Positions 48,046 to 56,356 of a stretch of 64,000 nucleotides of DNA are shown here, piece after piece. Source of the DNA: Nocardiopsis terrae (lineage in GTDB: Bacteria; Actinomycetota; Actinomycetes; Streptosporangiales; Streptosporangiaceae); the NCBI RefSeq assembly GCF_014651695.1, contig NZ_BMXJ01000009.1:1-64000 (forward strand), read 5' to 3'. Both the position numbers and the translations under genes were made by a program. The notes beneath the pieces are model-generated. The model had not been told where the DNA came from, did no database searches, and was given only the letters and a program-made list of their open reading frames with translations. The stretch's first letter is position 1. Every line of letters begins with the position of its first letter.

Positions 48046-49011
48046 ATGACGACCACGGACGCGCCCCAGGCGGCACCGCCGCCCACGGGCAAGCGCCGGA
48101 TCGGCGATGTCGTTTTCGCCGGGCTCGCCCGAGGCTCGGGCATTATGATCCTGCTGATCCTCGCGGGTGTGGCCGCCTTCCTGCTGATCCAGGCCTGGCC
48201 CTCGCTGGCGGCCAACACCTCGAACTTCCTGACCAACCAGTCATGGGAAGCCAACGTCCGGGAGAACCCGTCGTTCGGTGTGGCCGCGCTGGCGTTCGGC
48301 ACGGTCACGGCCGCCGCGATCGCGCTCCTGCTCGCCACCCCGGTGGCGATCGGCATCGCGCTGTTCATCGTCTACTACGCACCCCGCAAGCTGGCCACGA
48401 CGCTCGGCTACCTGGTGGACCTGCTCGCCGCGATCCCCAGCGTCGTCTACGGCCTCTGGGGCATGATGGTGCTCGCCCCGGAACTGGTGCCGGTCTACGA
48501 CGGCATGACCGAGTACCTGGGCTGGATCCCGCTCTTCGCCGGGCCCGCCTCCACCTCCGCCAGGACCCTGCTCACCGCGGGCATCGTCCTGGCCGTCATG
48601 ATCCTGCCGATCATCACCGCGATGTCGCGGGACGTGTTCCACCAGGTCCCGCAGGGCCACCGCGAGGCCGCGCTCGCCATGGGCGCCACCCGCTGGGAGA
48701 TGATCCGCCTCGCCGTCCTGCCCTTCGGCAAGTCCGGCATCGTCGGCGGCGCCATGCTCGGCATGGGCCGCGCCCTGGGCGAGACCATGGCGGTCGCCAT
48801 GATCCTCTCCCCGTCCCTGGCGATCTCCTTCAACCTGCTCCAGAGCGGCAACCAGACCATCGCCGCGCACATCGCGCTCCAGTACCCGGAGGCCACCGGC
48901 TACGGCGTGTCCGCGCTGATCGCCGCCGGTCTGGTCCTGTTCGCGATCACCCTGGCCGTCAACATGGGCGCCCGCTACGTCGTGGCCCGGGGCAACAAGG
49001 AGTCCGCATGA
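48046..49011 (+). CDS. pstC: Phosphate ABC transporter permease PstC
   Basis: A 321-residue integral membrane permease with six main helices. The cytoplasmic EAA-type loop is QGHREAALAMGATRWEMIRLAVLP, and AIPSVVYGLWGMMVLAPEL is the PstC family signature. ATG 48046 follows CCGGAG. It is the first gene of pstC-pstA-pstB. The usual upstream pstS, encoding the phosphate-binding protein, is missing here. Confidence 0.95.
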   Translation: MTTTDAPQAAPPPTGKRRIGDVVFAGLARGSGIMILLILAGVAAFLLIQAWPSLAANTSNFLTNQSWEANVRENPSFGVAALAFGTVTAAAIALLLATPVAIGIALFIVYYAPRKLATTLGYLVDLLAAIPSVVYGLWGMMVLAPELVPVYDGMTEYLGWIPLFAGPASTSARTLLTAGIVLAVMILPIITAMSRDVFHQVPQGHREAALAMGATRWEMIRLAVLPFGKSGIVGGAMLGMGRALGETMAVAMILSPSLAISFNLLQSGNQTIAAHIALQYPEATGYGVSALIAAGLVLFAITLAVNMGARYVVARGNKESA

Positions 49012-50087
49012 GCATGACGACCACGCAACCCCCCGGGCCCGAGACGGGGCCGGGCAAGAGCGAACTGCGCGCCGGCGCCCTGCCGAGCCGTTTCCCCGCC
49101 GTCCTGCTGGTCGTCTGCGCCACGGTGGTCGCGGGCGTGCTGGCCGCGTTCGCCTCCTTCGGCCTGATCCTGTGGGCCCTGCTGACCGGCGTCTCCTACG
49201 TGGTCATCGCCGTGACCGCCTCGGCCAGGGTGGAGGGCGGCCGCAAGGCCAAGGACCGCCTGGTCACCTCGCTGGTCTACTCGGCGTTCCTGCTGGCGAT
49301 GGTCCCGCTGGTGTCCCTGCTGTACACGGTCGTCAGCTACGGCCTGGACCGCTTCGACTGGTACTTCCTCACCGTGTCGATGAACGGTGTCCTGCCGAGC
49401 ATGGACGCGGGCGGCGTCTACCACGCGATCGTCGGCACCCTGGCGATCACCGGCATGGCCACGCTCATCTCGGTGCCGATCGGCGTGCTGACCGCCGTCT
49501 ACCTGGTCGAGTACGCCCAGGGCCGCCTGAAGAAGGTCATCACCTTCTTCGTGGACGTCATGACGGGCATCCCCTCCATCGTCGCGGGTCTGTTCGTGGT
49601 GGCGCTGTGGATGATGCTCTTCGGCCCGGGCAGGACCAACGGTGCCGCGGGCGCCGTCTCCCTGGCCGTGCTGATGATCCCCGTGGTGGTCCGCTCCAGC
49701 GAGGAGATGCTGCGCCTGGTCCCCCGCGACCTGCGCGAGGCCTCCTACGCCCTGGGCGTGCCCAAGTGGCGCACGATCACCAAGGTGGTGCTGCCCACCT
49801 CGGCCGCCGGTCTGACCACCGGAATCATGCTCGCCATCGCGCGTGTTATCGGAGAGACGGCACCTCTGGTCCTCACCGCGGGATCCTCGGCGGTCGCCAT
49901 CAACTGGAACCTGTTCGACGGCCAGATGATGAACCTCCCGGTGTTCATCTACTCGCAGTTCCGCATGGGTGGGGCCGTCAACTACGAGAGGGCCTGGGCG
50001 GCGGCGCTGACGCTGGTCCTGACGGTCATGCTGCTGTTCTTCCTGGCACGCCTGATCGGCCGCCTGTTCGCACCCAAGTCCCGCTAG
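49008..50087 (+). CDS. pstA: Phosphate ABC transporter permease PstA
   Basis: A 359-residue permease partner of PstC. Typical motifs are MTGIPSIVAGLFVVALWMML and the EAA loop RDLREASYALGVPKWRTITKVVLP. Extra N-terminal helices (residues 28-70) precede the core, as in many actinobacterial PstA. The ATG overlaps the pstC stop (ATGA). Confidence 0.94.
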   Translation: MSMTTTQPPGPETGPGKSELRAGALPSRFPAVLLVVCATVVAGVLAAFASFGLILWALLTGVSYVVIAVTASARVEGGRKAKDRLVTSLVYSAFLLAMVPLVSLLYTVVSYGLDRFDWYFLTVSMNGVLPSMDAGGVYHAIVGTLAITGMATLISVPIGVLTAVYLVEYAQGRLKKVITFFVDVMTGIPSIVAGLFVVALWMMLFGPGRTNGAAGAVSLAVLMIPVVVRSSEEMLRLVPRDLREASYALGVPKWRTITKVVLPTSAAGLTTGIMLAIARVIGETAPLVLTAGSSAVAINWNLFDGQMMNLPVFIYSQFRMGGAVNYERAWAAALTLVLTVMLLFFLARLIGRLFAPKSR

Positions 50088-50106
50088 AGCACTCGAGGTA
50101 CATCCT

Positions 50107-50886
50107 GTGGCGAAACGAATCGACGTCTCCGGACTCCACGTCTACTACGGCGACTTCCTCGCCGTGGAGGACGTGTCCATGACCATCGAGCCCCGGTCGG
50201 TGACGGCGTTCATCGGGTCCTCCGGCTGCGGCAAGTCCACCTTTCTGCGCACCCTCAACCGGATGCACGAGGTCACCCCCGGTGCCCGCGCCGAGGGCAA
50301 GGTCCTCCTCGACGACCTCGACATCTACGGCCGTGGGGTCGACCCGGTGATGGTCCGGAGCGAGATCGGCATGGTCTTCCAGAAGGCCAACCCGTTCCCC
50401 ACGATGTCGATCTACGACAACGTGATCGCCGGGGCCAGGCTCAACAACAAGCGGATGAGCAAGTCCGAGGCCGACGACTTGGTGGAGGAGTCGCTGCGCG
50501 GCGCCAACCTCTGGGGTGAGGTCAAGGACCGCCTGAACAAGCCGGGTGCGGGCCTGTCCGGCGGCCAGCAGCAGCGCCTGTGCATCGCCCGCGCCACGGC
50601 GGTCAGGCCGTCCGTGCTGCTGATGGACGAGCCCTGCTCCGCCCTGGACCCCATCTCGACGCTGGCGATCGAGGACCTCATTCACAACCTGAAGGAGGAC
50701 TACACGATCGTGATCGTCACGCACAACATGCAGCAGGCAGCCCGCGTCTCCGACCGGACCGCCTTCTTCAACCTGTCGGCCCCCGGCAAGCCCGGCAGGC
50801 TGATCGAGATGGGCGAGACCAACCAGATCTTCACCCGCCCGGAGCAGAAGGACACCGAGAACTACATCACCGGCCGGTTCGGGTGA
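50107..50886 (+). CDS. pstB: Phosphate ABC transporter ATP-binding protein PstB
   Basis: A 259-residue ABC ATPase energising phosphate import. Walker A is GSSGCGKST (37-45), the signature is LSGGQQQRLCIAR, Walker B is LLMDEPCSALDP and the switch His is in VTHNMQQAARVSD. The GTG start follows GAGG by 8 bases. It lies 19 bases after pstA and overlaps the next gene by 1 base. Confidence 0.96.
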   Translation: MAKRIDVSGLHVYYGDFLAVEDVSMTIEPRSVTAFIGSSGCGKSTFLRTLNRMHEVTPGARAEGKVLLDDLDIYGRGVDPVMVRSEIGMVFQKANPFPTMSIYDNVIAGARLNNKRMSKSEADDLVEESLRGANLWGEVKDRLNKPGAGLSGGQQQRLCIARATAVRPSVLLMDEPCSALDPISTLAIEDLIHNLKEDYTIVIVTHNMQQAARVSDRTAFFNLSAPGKPGRLIEMGETNQIFTRPEQKDTENYITGRFG

Positions 50887-51851
50887 TGGGCACGCCCCTG
50901 GTGATCGACACCGACACCGCCCAGGACGACTGCGTCGCCCTGCTGGTGGGGCTGCTGGACCCCGCCGCGGACCTGCGGGCGATCACCATGGTCGCCGGGA
51001 ACGTGGGCTTCGACCAGCAGGTGCGCAACGCCTTCATGACGCTCAACGTCGCCGGCGGACGCACCGGGGTGCCCGTCCACCTGGGCTGCCGCCGCCCCCT
51101 CGTACGGGAGTGGGTGAGCGCGGAGAACGTGCACGGGGACGGGTCCGGCGGGCTCCGGATGGACCAGGACGGGCTGGAGCCGAGCGGCGAGCACGCCGTG
51201 GACGCCCTGGTGCGGATGGCCGCGGAGAACCCCGGCGAACTGTCGGTCGTGGCGATCGGCCCGCTCACCAACATCGCCGCGGCCGTGGTCAGGGATCCCG
51301 GCTTCGCCCGGAACGTGAAGTCGCTGTACGTCATGGGCGGGTCCAACAACGGGCGGGGCAACATCACGGCCGCCGCCGAGTTCAACTTCTACGTCGACCC
51401 GGAGGCCGCCAAGGCGGTGTTCGCCGCCGGGTTCGACGTCACCGTGGTGCCCTGGGACCCGCTCACCCTGAAGCAGGCCGTGTTCGGGCAGGAGCGGCTG
51501 GACGAGATCGCCGCCCTGGGCACCCCGCTGGCCCGGTTCTTCACGAGGATCTGCGGCCCGACCCTGGAGTTCGACCGCAGCGTCGGCATCGACGGCACCA
51601 CCCACCCCGACTCCCTGACCGCCGCGGTGCTGCTTCGTCCCGAGCTCGTTCGCGCGGCTTCGCGCTACCACGTGGACGTGGAGACCGCCGGGGAGCTGAC
51701 CCGCGGCTACTCGGCGATGTCCTGGGGCGTCCACGGGCTGGAGCCCAACGCCCGGGTGGTCGAGGAGATCGACGCGGAGGCCTTCTTCGGGTACGTCCTG
51801 GAGCTGCTGTCCCGCGACACCGAGCCGCCCCGGGCGGTCACCGGTCTGTGA
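50886..51851 (+). CDS. Nucleoside hydrolase (IunH/Rih family)
   Basis: A 321-residue inosine-uridine preferring nucleoside hydrolase-like enzyme that cleaves N-glycosidic bonds of nucleosides. The Ca2+-binding N-terminal motif reads DTDTAQDD (8-15) where the family usually has DTDPGxDD; the second Asp pair is retained. VVAIGPLTNIAAAV, VMGGSNNGRGNITAAAEFNFYVDPEAA (seen as two motifs) and VPWDPL are typical. The ATG shares a base with the pstB stop (TGATG), so it is translationally coupled to the phosphate transporter and probably expressed on phosphate starvation. Confidence 0.9.
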   Translation: MGTPLVIDTDTAQDDCVALLVGLLDPAADLRAITMVAGNVGFDQQVRNAFMTLNVAGGRTGVPVHLGCRRPLVREWVSAENVHGDGSGGLRMDQDGLEPSGEHAVDALVRMAAENPGELSVVAIGPLTNIAAAVVRDPGFARNVKSLYVMGGSNNGRGNITAAAEFNFYVDPEAAKAVFAAGFDVTVVPWDPLTLKQAVFGQERLDEIAALGTPLARFFTRICGPTLEFDRSVGIDGTTHPDSLTAAVLLRPELVRAASRYHVDVETAGELTRGYSAMSWGVHGLEPNARVVEEIDAEAFFGYVLELLSRDTEPPRAVTGL

Positions 51852-51899
51852 TCCGGGCGGCCGGGGGCGTTCCCCGGGGCGTTCCGGGGCGGTTCGCGC

Positions 51900-52316
51900 T
51901 CATTCGACCAGAGCGATGGTGCCCTGGGCCGCCGCCACGAGCTTCTCCGCTCCCTCGCCGTCGACCATCACCAGGTCGCAGCGGCACACGGCCCGCCGAC
52001 GCGTGGACTCCAGGACGTGGGCGCGGGCGCTGAGCAGCCGCCCCCGGCCGGGGCGCAGGTACTCGATGGAGAACCCGCTGGTGAGCACCGAGGCGCCCAG
52101 CACGGTACCGCCCGCGAAGGTGAGCGCGTTGTCCGCCGCGTAGGAGAGCACCCCGCCGTGCAGGAACCCGTTCTGTTGGAGGAGGTCGTCACGGACGCCG
52201 ACCTCCAGTACGGCGCGGCCGGGCTCGAACACGGCGATCCTGACCCGGACCAGCCTGCTGAAGGGCTGGGCGTCCAGGACGAGCGCGGCGAACTCCGGGG
52301 TGATCTCCTCGGCCAC
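51900..52316 (-). CDS. PaaI-family hotdog thioesterase
   Basis: A 138-residue single hotdog-fold protein. The conserved HGG motif is FLHGGVLSYAADNALTFAGG (His53-Gly55) with the catalytic acid equivalent Asp62, as in PaaI/YbgC-like acyl-CoA thioesterases. It acts in the cytosol on small acyl- or aryl-CoA esters; the substrate is unknown. It is divergent from the acidic lipoprotein gene. Confidence 0.85.
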   Translation of the reverse strand: MAEEITPEFAALVLDAQPFSRLVRVRIAVFEPGRAVLEVGVRDDLLQQNGFLHGGVLSYAADNALTFAGGTVLGASVLTSGFSIEYLRPGRGRLLSARAHVLESTRRRAVCRCDLVMVDGEGAEKLVAAAQGTIALVE

Positions 52317-52520
52317 GGGGTGTCCTTCCTGTGCGCGGTACCGCCACCCTAGGACCCGGCCCGGCCGCCTCCCGGTGCGGGCCCGTCCGGATACCGTGCG
52401 CGCCCGGGCCGTTGCTCGGCGGGGTCACTGTCCGGGATGCGTTTCGTTCGACTCTGGCAAATTGCCCCTTTTTATGGGCTTATGTCACCTAGGGTCCCCC
52501 TTGAGCGAGGGAGGATGATG

Positions 52521-53522
52521 GTGGTGCGTAGCTTCACGTCGGTACCGGCCGCCGTTCTCCTGGTCGCCCTCGTCGGTTGCGGGCCCGAGACCGCGACCAC
52601 CACGGGCGACCAGGAACAGAACACGGAGAACGACACCGAGACCACGCAGGCCCCCGAAGAGACCACGCGGAGCCCCGAGGAACGTGACCCCGGCGGCCAG
52701 GGGCCCACCCGGACCCCGCCGCCCCGGGGCGGGGAGGAGGAGCCCCCGTACCTCCCCGACGAACCGGTCTCGCTCGGTCTCGGGGAGAGCCACGAGTTCG
52801 AGGACGGCTTCACCGTCTCGATGGGTCCCGTGGAGCGCCGGACCGGGTCCGTGGAGGAGTACGGCACCACCGGGGAGGACGGGGAAGGCCCCGGCGGCAC
52901 CTCTCCCGGCGCCTCCGACGAGGACACCGGACCGGAGGAGGAGGGAACCTCCGAGGAGACTCCCGAGGAACCCGCAGCCCCCACCGGGAAGGACCCCGAG
53001 GAGGGTGAGGAGGGGGCGGAGGCCACCGAGGACACCACGGGGGAGCCCACCGACGGGACCACCGGGGCACCCGGGTCCCCGGCGGAGGACGAGGCCACCG
53101 AGGAGACCACGGAGGACCCCACCGGGGAGGCCACCGAGGAGCCTTCGGGCGAGGCCACGGAAGACCCCGCGGAGGAGCCGACGCAGGAGCCTTCCGAGGA
53201 GGCCACGGAGGGGGCGGCCGAGGAGGGCGACGACTACTTCGCCTGGACGGTGGAGATCACCAACGGCACGGACCAGGCGGTCCACACCGGCTCGATCACC
53301 AGCACGTGCGCGGTGGGCGATCCGCTGGAGGAGTCCTCCGCCCCGGTCCTGGGCGAGACCGTCAACCCGCCGCAGAACCTGGAACCGGGCCGGAGCGGCA
53401 GCTGGGAGGCGGACTGCTGGGCCGACGAGGAGGACACCTACCTGTCCTGGACCCTGGAGTTCTTCGACGAGGACGGAAACCGGCTCTACGCCCCGCTGCA
53501 CTTCTCCGGCGACGTGGCCTGA
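52521..53522 (+). CDS. Acidic, low-complexity lipoprotein
   Basis: A protein of about 333 residues. The N-terminus RSFTSVPAAVLLVALVGCG is a lipoprotein signal peptide with lipobox LVGC (Cys20). A long Glu/Thr/Pro/Gly-rich region follows, with repeats of the type TEETTEDPTGEATEEPSGEA, interrupted by a short beta-like motif (VSLGLGESHEFEDGFTVSMGPVERR) and ended by a beta-sandwich (YFAWTVEITNGTDQAVHTG, CWADEEDTYLSWTLEFF). Four in-frame starts (ATG 52515, ATG 52518, GTG 52521, GTG 52524) are possible; GAGGGAGG ends at 52514, so GTG 52521 has the best spacing. Function unknown. Confidence 0.75.
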   Translation: MVRSFTSVPAAVLLVALVGCGPETATTTGDQEQNTENDTETTQAPEETTRSPEERDPGGQGPTRTPPPRGGEEEPPYLPDEPVSLGLGESHEFEDGFTVSMGPVERRTGSVEEYGTTGEDGEGPGGTSPGASDEDTGPEEEGTSEETPEEPAAPTGKDPEEGEEGAEATEDTTGEPTDGTTGAPGSPAEDEATEETTEDPTGEATEEPSGEATEDPAEEPTQEPSEEATEGAAEEGDDYFAWTVEITNGTDQAVHTGSITSTCAVGDPLEESSAPVLGETVNPPQNLEPGRSGSWEADCWADEEDTYLSWTLEFFDEDGNRLYAPLHFSGDVA

Positions 53523-53545
53523 ACCCACCCGTCACGGGGTGCCCC

Positions 53546-53577
53546 GGGCGGGGCCGTCGACACCGGCGGCCCCGCCC
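53546..53577. terminator. Hairpin terminator after lipoprotein gene, left direct repeat of the toxin-antitoxin locus
   Basis: Arms 53546-53556 and 53567-53577 (11 bp) with a 10-base loop. The 30 bases 53547-53576 recur identically at 54365-54394 on the far side of the toxin-antitoxin genes. Confidence 0.8.
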
Positions 53578-53680
53578 TCCCGGAACACTGCTCGGCGTGA
53601 AGCAGCCGACCTGACCGGGGCCGCTCACCGAAGCATCCTGACCGATTCCTGGAACACCTCCGTGAGCACACCTCTCGCTT

Positions 53681-53696
53681 ATAGCATCAATGCTAT
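53681..53696. promoter_or_regulatory. Palindromic operator overlapping the toxin start
   Basis: ATAGCAT (53681-53687), CA, ATGCTAT (53690-53696): a perfect 7-bp inverted repeat. The -10 box TAGCAT (53682-53687) is inside it and ends 7 bases before the toxin ATG (53695). A HTH antitoxin bound here would block both promoter and leaderless start. Confidence 0.75.
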
Positions 53697-54045
53697 GGCC
53701 TGGGGTAAGATCGAACTGGAGACGGAAGTCAGCGAATGGTTGGCAGGACTCACCGAAGAGGAATGGGCACAGGCGCTTTTCCATCTGGACCTTCTGGAGT
53801 CCCGGGGGGTGAACCTCGGTTTCCCGTACACGAGCCAACTCGACGGCAAGCTTCGGGAACTCCGGTTCTACTGCGGCGGACGCCAGGTCCGCATCACCTA
53901 CTTCATCACCGGAGTGCGTCGCATCATCATGCTGACCGTGTTCCACAAGACCCGCCGCCGTGAATCCGCCGAGGTACGGCGGGCGAAACGCGCGATGGAC
54001 ACGTGTGTGGAAGCTGGCCACACCACCGACGAGGAGGAAGCGTGA
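53695..54045 (+). CDS. RelE/HigB-type toxin
   Basis: A 116-residue protein of the phage-derived Gp49-like/HigB branch of RelE toxins: WLAGLTEEEWAQALFHLDLLESRGVNL, SQLDGKLRELRFYCGGRQVRITYF, then IIMLTVFHKTRRRESAEVRRAKRAM, a typical basic C-terminal helix after the FxK strand. Such toxins are ribosome-dependent mRNA endonucleases. It is leaderless with a -10 inside the palindrome. The toxin precedes its antitoxin, as in higBA loci, and the two overlap by 4 bases. Confidence 0.88.
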   Translation: MAWGKIELETEVSEWLAGLTEEEWAQALFHLDLLESRGVNLGFPYTSQLDGKLRELRFYCGGRQVRITYFITGVRRIIMLTVFHKTRRRESAEVRRAKRAMDTCVEAGHTTDEEEA

Positions 54046-54347
54046 GCATCCCCGACCGGGTGACCCTTGACGACCTCAGAGCCTCCGAGCGCTTCGGACG
54101 CCCCGAGGTTCAGGAAGCCTACGAGATGACCCGGCTGCGGTTCGAGCTCGGTGAGGCGGTCAGGCTGCGCAGGGAGGAACTCGGCTGGTCCCAGGCCGAG
54201 CTGGGGCGCCGATGCGGGATGCCGCAGTCCAGCATCGCCAGGTTCGAGCACGGTGGCACACAACCAACCCTGACCACCCTGGAACGACTCGCCGAAGCTC
54301 TGGGGCTGGTACTGAACGTGCGCCTGGAGTCTCCGAACGCAGCCTGA
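54042..54347 (+). CDS. XRE/HTH antitoxin of HigA type
   Basis: A 101-residue protein with a Cro/CI helix-turn-helix: LRREELGWSQAELGRRCGMPQSSIARFEHGGTQPTLTTLERLAEAL (quoted in part; about residues 41-86). It should neutralise the toxin and bind the palindromic operator at 53681-53696. The GTG overlaps the toxin stop (GTGA) and has GAGGAGGAA upstream; N-terminal extension to 54003 is open but unlikely. Confidence 0.88.
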   Translation: MSIPDRVTLDDLRASERFGRPEVQEAYEMTRLRFELGEAVRLRREELGWSQAELGRRCGMPQSSIARFEHGGTQPTLTTLERLAEALGLVLNVRLESPNAA

Positions 54348-54359
54348 ACACACCCGCCC

Positions 54360-54399
54360 ACCGTGGCGGGGCCGTCGACACCGGCGGCCCCGCCACGGT
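54360..54399. terminator. Bidirectional hairpin terminator, right direct repeat of the toxin-antitoxin locus
   Basis: Perfect 15-bp arms 54360-54374 and 54385-54399 with a 10-base loop. It separates the antitoxin from the convergent GreA-like gene, whose stop begins at 54400. Contains the repeated 30-base segment 54365-54394. Confidence 0.85.
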
Positions 54400-54858
54400 T
54401 CAGGGCACCTGCGCGGACTCAGGTCCGTACGGCACGGCGCGCACCAGGCTGACCCCCAGGGTCCGCCCGCTGGGCGCCGTGTAGGTGCGCTCCTCCCCCT
54501 GGGCGGCCCCGATCAGGGCCCGGCCCAGCGGTGAGTCGGGCGAGCAGACCGGGATCCCGTCGGCGTCGGCGCGGTCGCGCACCCCCAACAGGAAGGTCTC
54601 GGGCTCGGGGTCGTCCCCGTAGCGGACGGTGACGACCATGCCGGGCTCGGCGATGCCGTCGTCCGGCGGCGCCTCACCGACGACCGCGTCCTTCAACAGG
54701 TCCTGGATCCGGTTGACGCGCGCCTCCCGGGCGTCCCTGTCCTCGATGCCGGCGAAGCCGTGCTCCTCGGGGCCGGCCGCGCCGGTGAGGACGGCCAGTT
54801 CGGCGGTGAGCCGTTCGTACGTCCCCGGGGTGAGCCAGGTGCGGTTGTTCTCGGCCAT
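54400..54858 (-). CDS. GreA/GreB-family elongation factor
   Basis: A 152-residue GreA/Rnk-like protein: a short N-terminal coiled-coil-like region (TYERLTAELAVLT, ARVNRIQDLLKDAVV) with acidic residues DRDAREARVN at the tip position, and a C-terminal FKBP-like domain (PGMVVTVRYGDDPEPETFLLG, DSPLGRALIGAAQGEERTYTAPSG). GreA stimulates transcript cleavage by stalled RNA polymerase. It is smaller than canonical GreA in other actinobacteria, so a paralogue is possible. AGGAGG lies 6 bases before the ATG. Confidence 0.8.
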   Translation of the reverse strand: MAENNRTWLTPGTYERLTAELAVLTGAAGPEEHGFAGIEDRDAREARVNRIQDLLKDAVVGEAPPDDGIAEPGMVVTVRYGDDPEPETFLLGVRDRADADGIPVCSPDSPLGRALIGAAQGEERTYTAPSGRTLGVSLVRAVPYGPESAQVP

Positions 54859-54930
54859 GGAATCCTCCTTGTACGCATGGCGCCCCGCCGGGGTTCGGCG
54901 GGGCGCTGCTGGAACGGGTGCGGGGCGGGG

Positions 54931-56187
54931 TCAGCGGAGGGGATCGAAGGGCCGCAGCACCGGTGACGGGACCCCGGTGGCGACCGTCCGGGCGAGCAGG
55001 CGGCCGGTGACCGGACCGTGGGTGAGGCCCCACATGCCGTGCCCTCCCGCCACGTACAGCCCCGGAACCCGGGTGGGGCCGACCAGGGGGAGGCCGTCCG
55101 AGGTGACGGGCCTGGATCCCACCCACTCGTCGGTGCGCCTGCGCAGGTCGGCACCGGCCAGACAGGGTTCTGCCGACTCCGTGATGGCCCTGATCCGCTC
55201 GGTGCGCAGGGGCGCGTCGACGTCGCGGAACTCCATCGTCCCGGCGACCCGCAGCCCCTCACCGTGCGGTGTGCAGGCCACCCGCACCTCGGGCAGGTAC
55301 ACGGGCCCGGGCACAGGCCTCGCGGTCGGGACCATGAAGCTGTAACCCCTCCCCGGCCGCAGCGGCACGTCGACGCCCCAGGGGCGCGCCTGACGGCCGA
55401 GCCAGGCCCCCGTGGCCACCACGACCGCGTCCGCCGACTCCGTCTCGCCGTGCGCCGAGCGCAACCGGAAGCCGCCGCCACGAGCCTCCACCCCGGTCAC
55501 CCGGAACCCCTCGACCACGCTCCCGCCGCGCTCGCGCACGGAGTCCGCGAGCGCGTGCGTGTACACGCCGGGGTTGACGTGGCGCTGCCCGTCGATCCGC
55601 ACCCCGGCCCGCACCGCCTCCGAGGCGATCGGCACCTCCGCGCGCGCCGCCTCCCCCTCCAGGGCGGTGTAGGTCAGCGGCAGCCCCGCCTCGCGGGCCG
55701 CGTCCAGCTCCATGACCAGCCGGGCCGCGTGCTTGTGCGCGGTGAACAGCGCGGTGATCGGGGAGGGTTCGACCCTGGCGGCCACCCCGCCCTCGGCCAG
55801 CTCCTCGAAGGCGTCCAGACAGGCCGAGCTGAGCGGGACGTTGCCGCGCAGCGCCCGTTCCCAGGACGCCTGCCCGCTGTGCAGGGCGAACGACGCCAGG
55901 AAGCGCAGGAGCCCGGTGTCCGTGGTGGGCGGCACGGACAGCGGAGCCTTCGGGTCGAACAGCGCCTTCAGCCCGTTGCCCAGCACACCCGGCTCGTTCA
56001 GCGGAATGGCCAGACCGGGTGCGATCCAGCCCGCGTTGCCCCAGGACGAGCCCGAGGCCACCGTGTCGCGTTCGACCACGGTGACCCCGACCCCGTGCTT
56101 CTGGAGGAACCAGGCGGTCGACAGACCGACGATCCCGGCCCCGACGACGATGACGGTACGCGGTGCGCCCGCGCCCTTCCCGGACAT
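54931..56187 (-). CDS. FAD-dependent oxidoreductase, D-amino-acid dehydrogenase (DadA)-like
   Basis: A 418-residue flavoprotein of the DAO family. The FAD motif is TVIVVGAGIVGLSTAWFLQ (16-21) with the acidic residue in VTVVERDTVASGSSWGNAG. VVATGAWLG and the C-terminal GLYVAGGHGMWGLTHGP complete the FAD fold. It resembles DadA-type quinone-linked dehydrogenases that oxidise D-alanine and related D-amino acids; the substrate is not proven. ATG 56187 has GGGAG 9 bases upstream; it is divergent from a PucR regulator that may control it. Confidence 0.85.
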   Translation of the reverse strand: MSGKGAGAPRTVIVVGAGIVGLSTAWFLQKHGVGVTVVERDTVASGSSWGNAGWIAPGLAIPLNEPGVLGNGLKALFDPKAPLSVPPTTDTGLLRFLASFALHSGQASWERALRGNVPLSSACLDAFEELAEGGVAARVEPSPITALFTAHKHAARLVMELDAAREAGLPLTYTALEGEAARAEVPIASEAVRAGVRIDGQRHVNPGVYTHALADSVRERGGSVVEGFRVTGVEARGGGFRLRSAHGETESADAVVVATGAWLGRQARPWGVDVPLRPGRGYSFMVPTARPVPGPVYLPEVRVACTPHGEGLRVAGTMEFRDVDAPLRTERIRAITESAEPCLAGADLRRRTDEWVGSRPVTSDGLPLVGPTRVPGLYVAGGHGMWGLTHGPVTGRLLARTVATGVPSPVLRPFDPLR

Positions 56188-56356
56188 GGCGAGTTCTCCC
56201 GTGCATGCTGACTGACGGGTGCGGAACCGCACCCGACCAGAGTCTCCCCCGGAAGCAGGACGCGCCCTTTGTCCCGGCAGAACAATCTCGGCGTACGCTG
56301 ATGTGGGATCCCGACAACAGGCAGAGCCGGGACCAGAGGTCGAAGGAACGGTTTCG

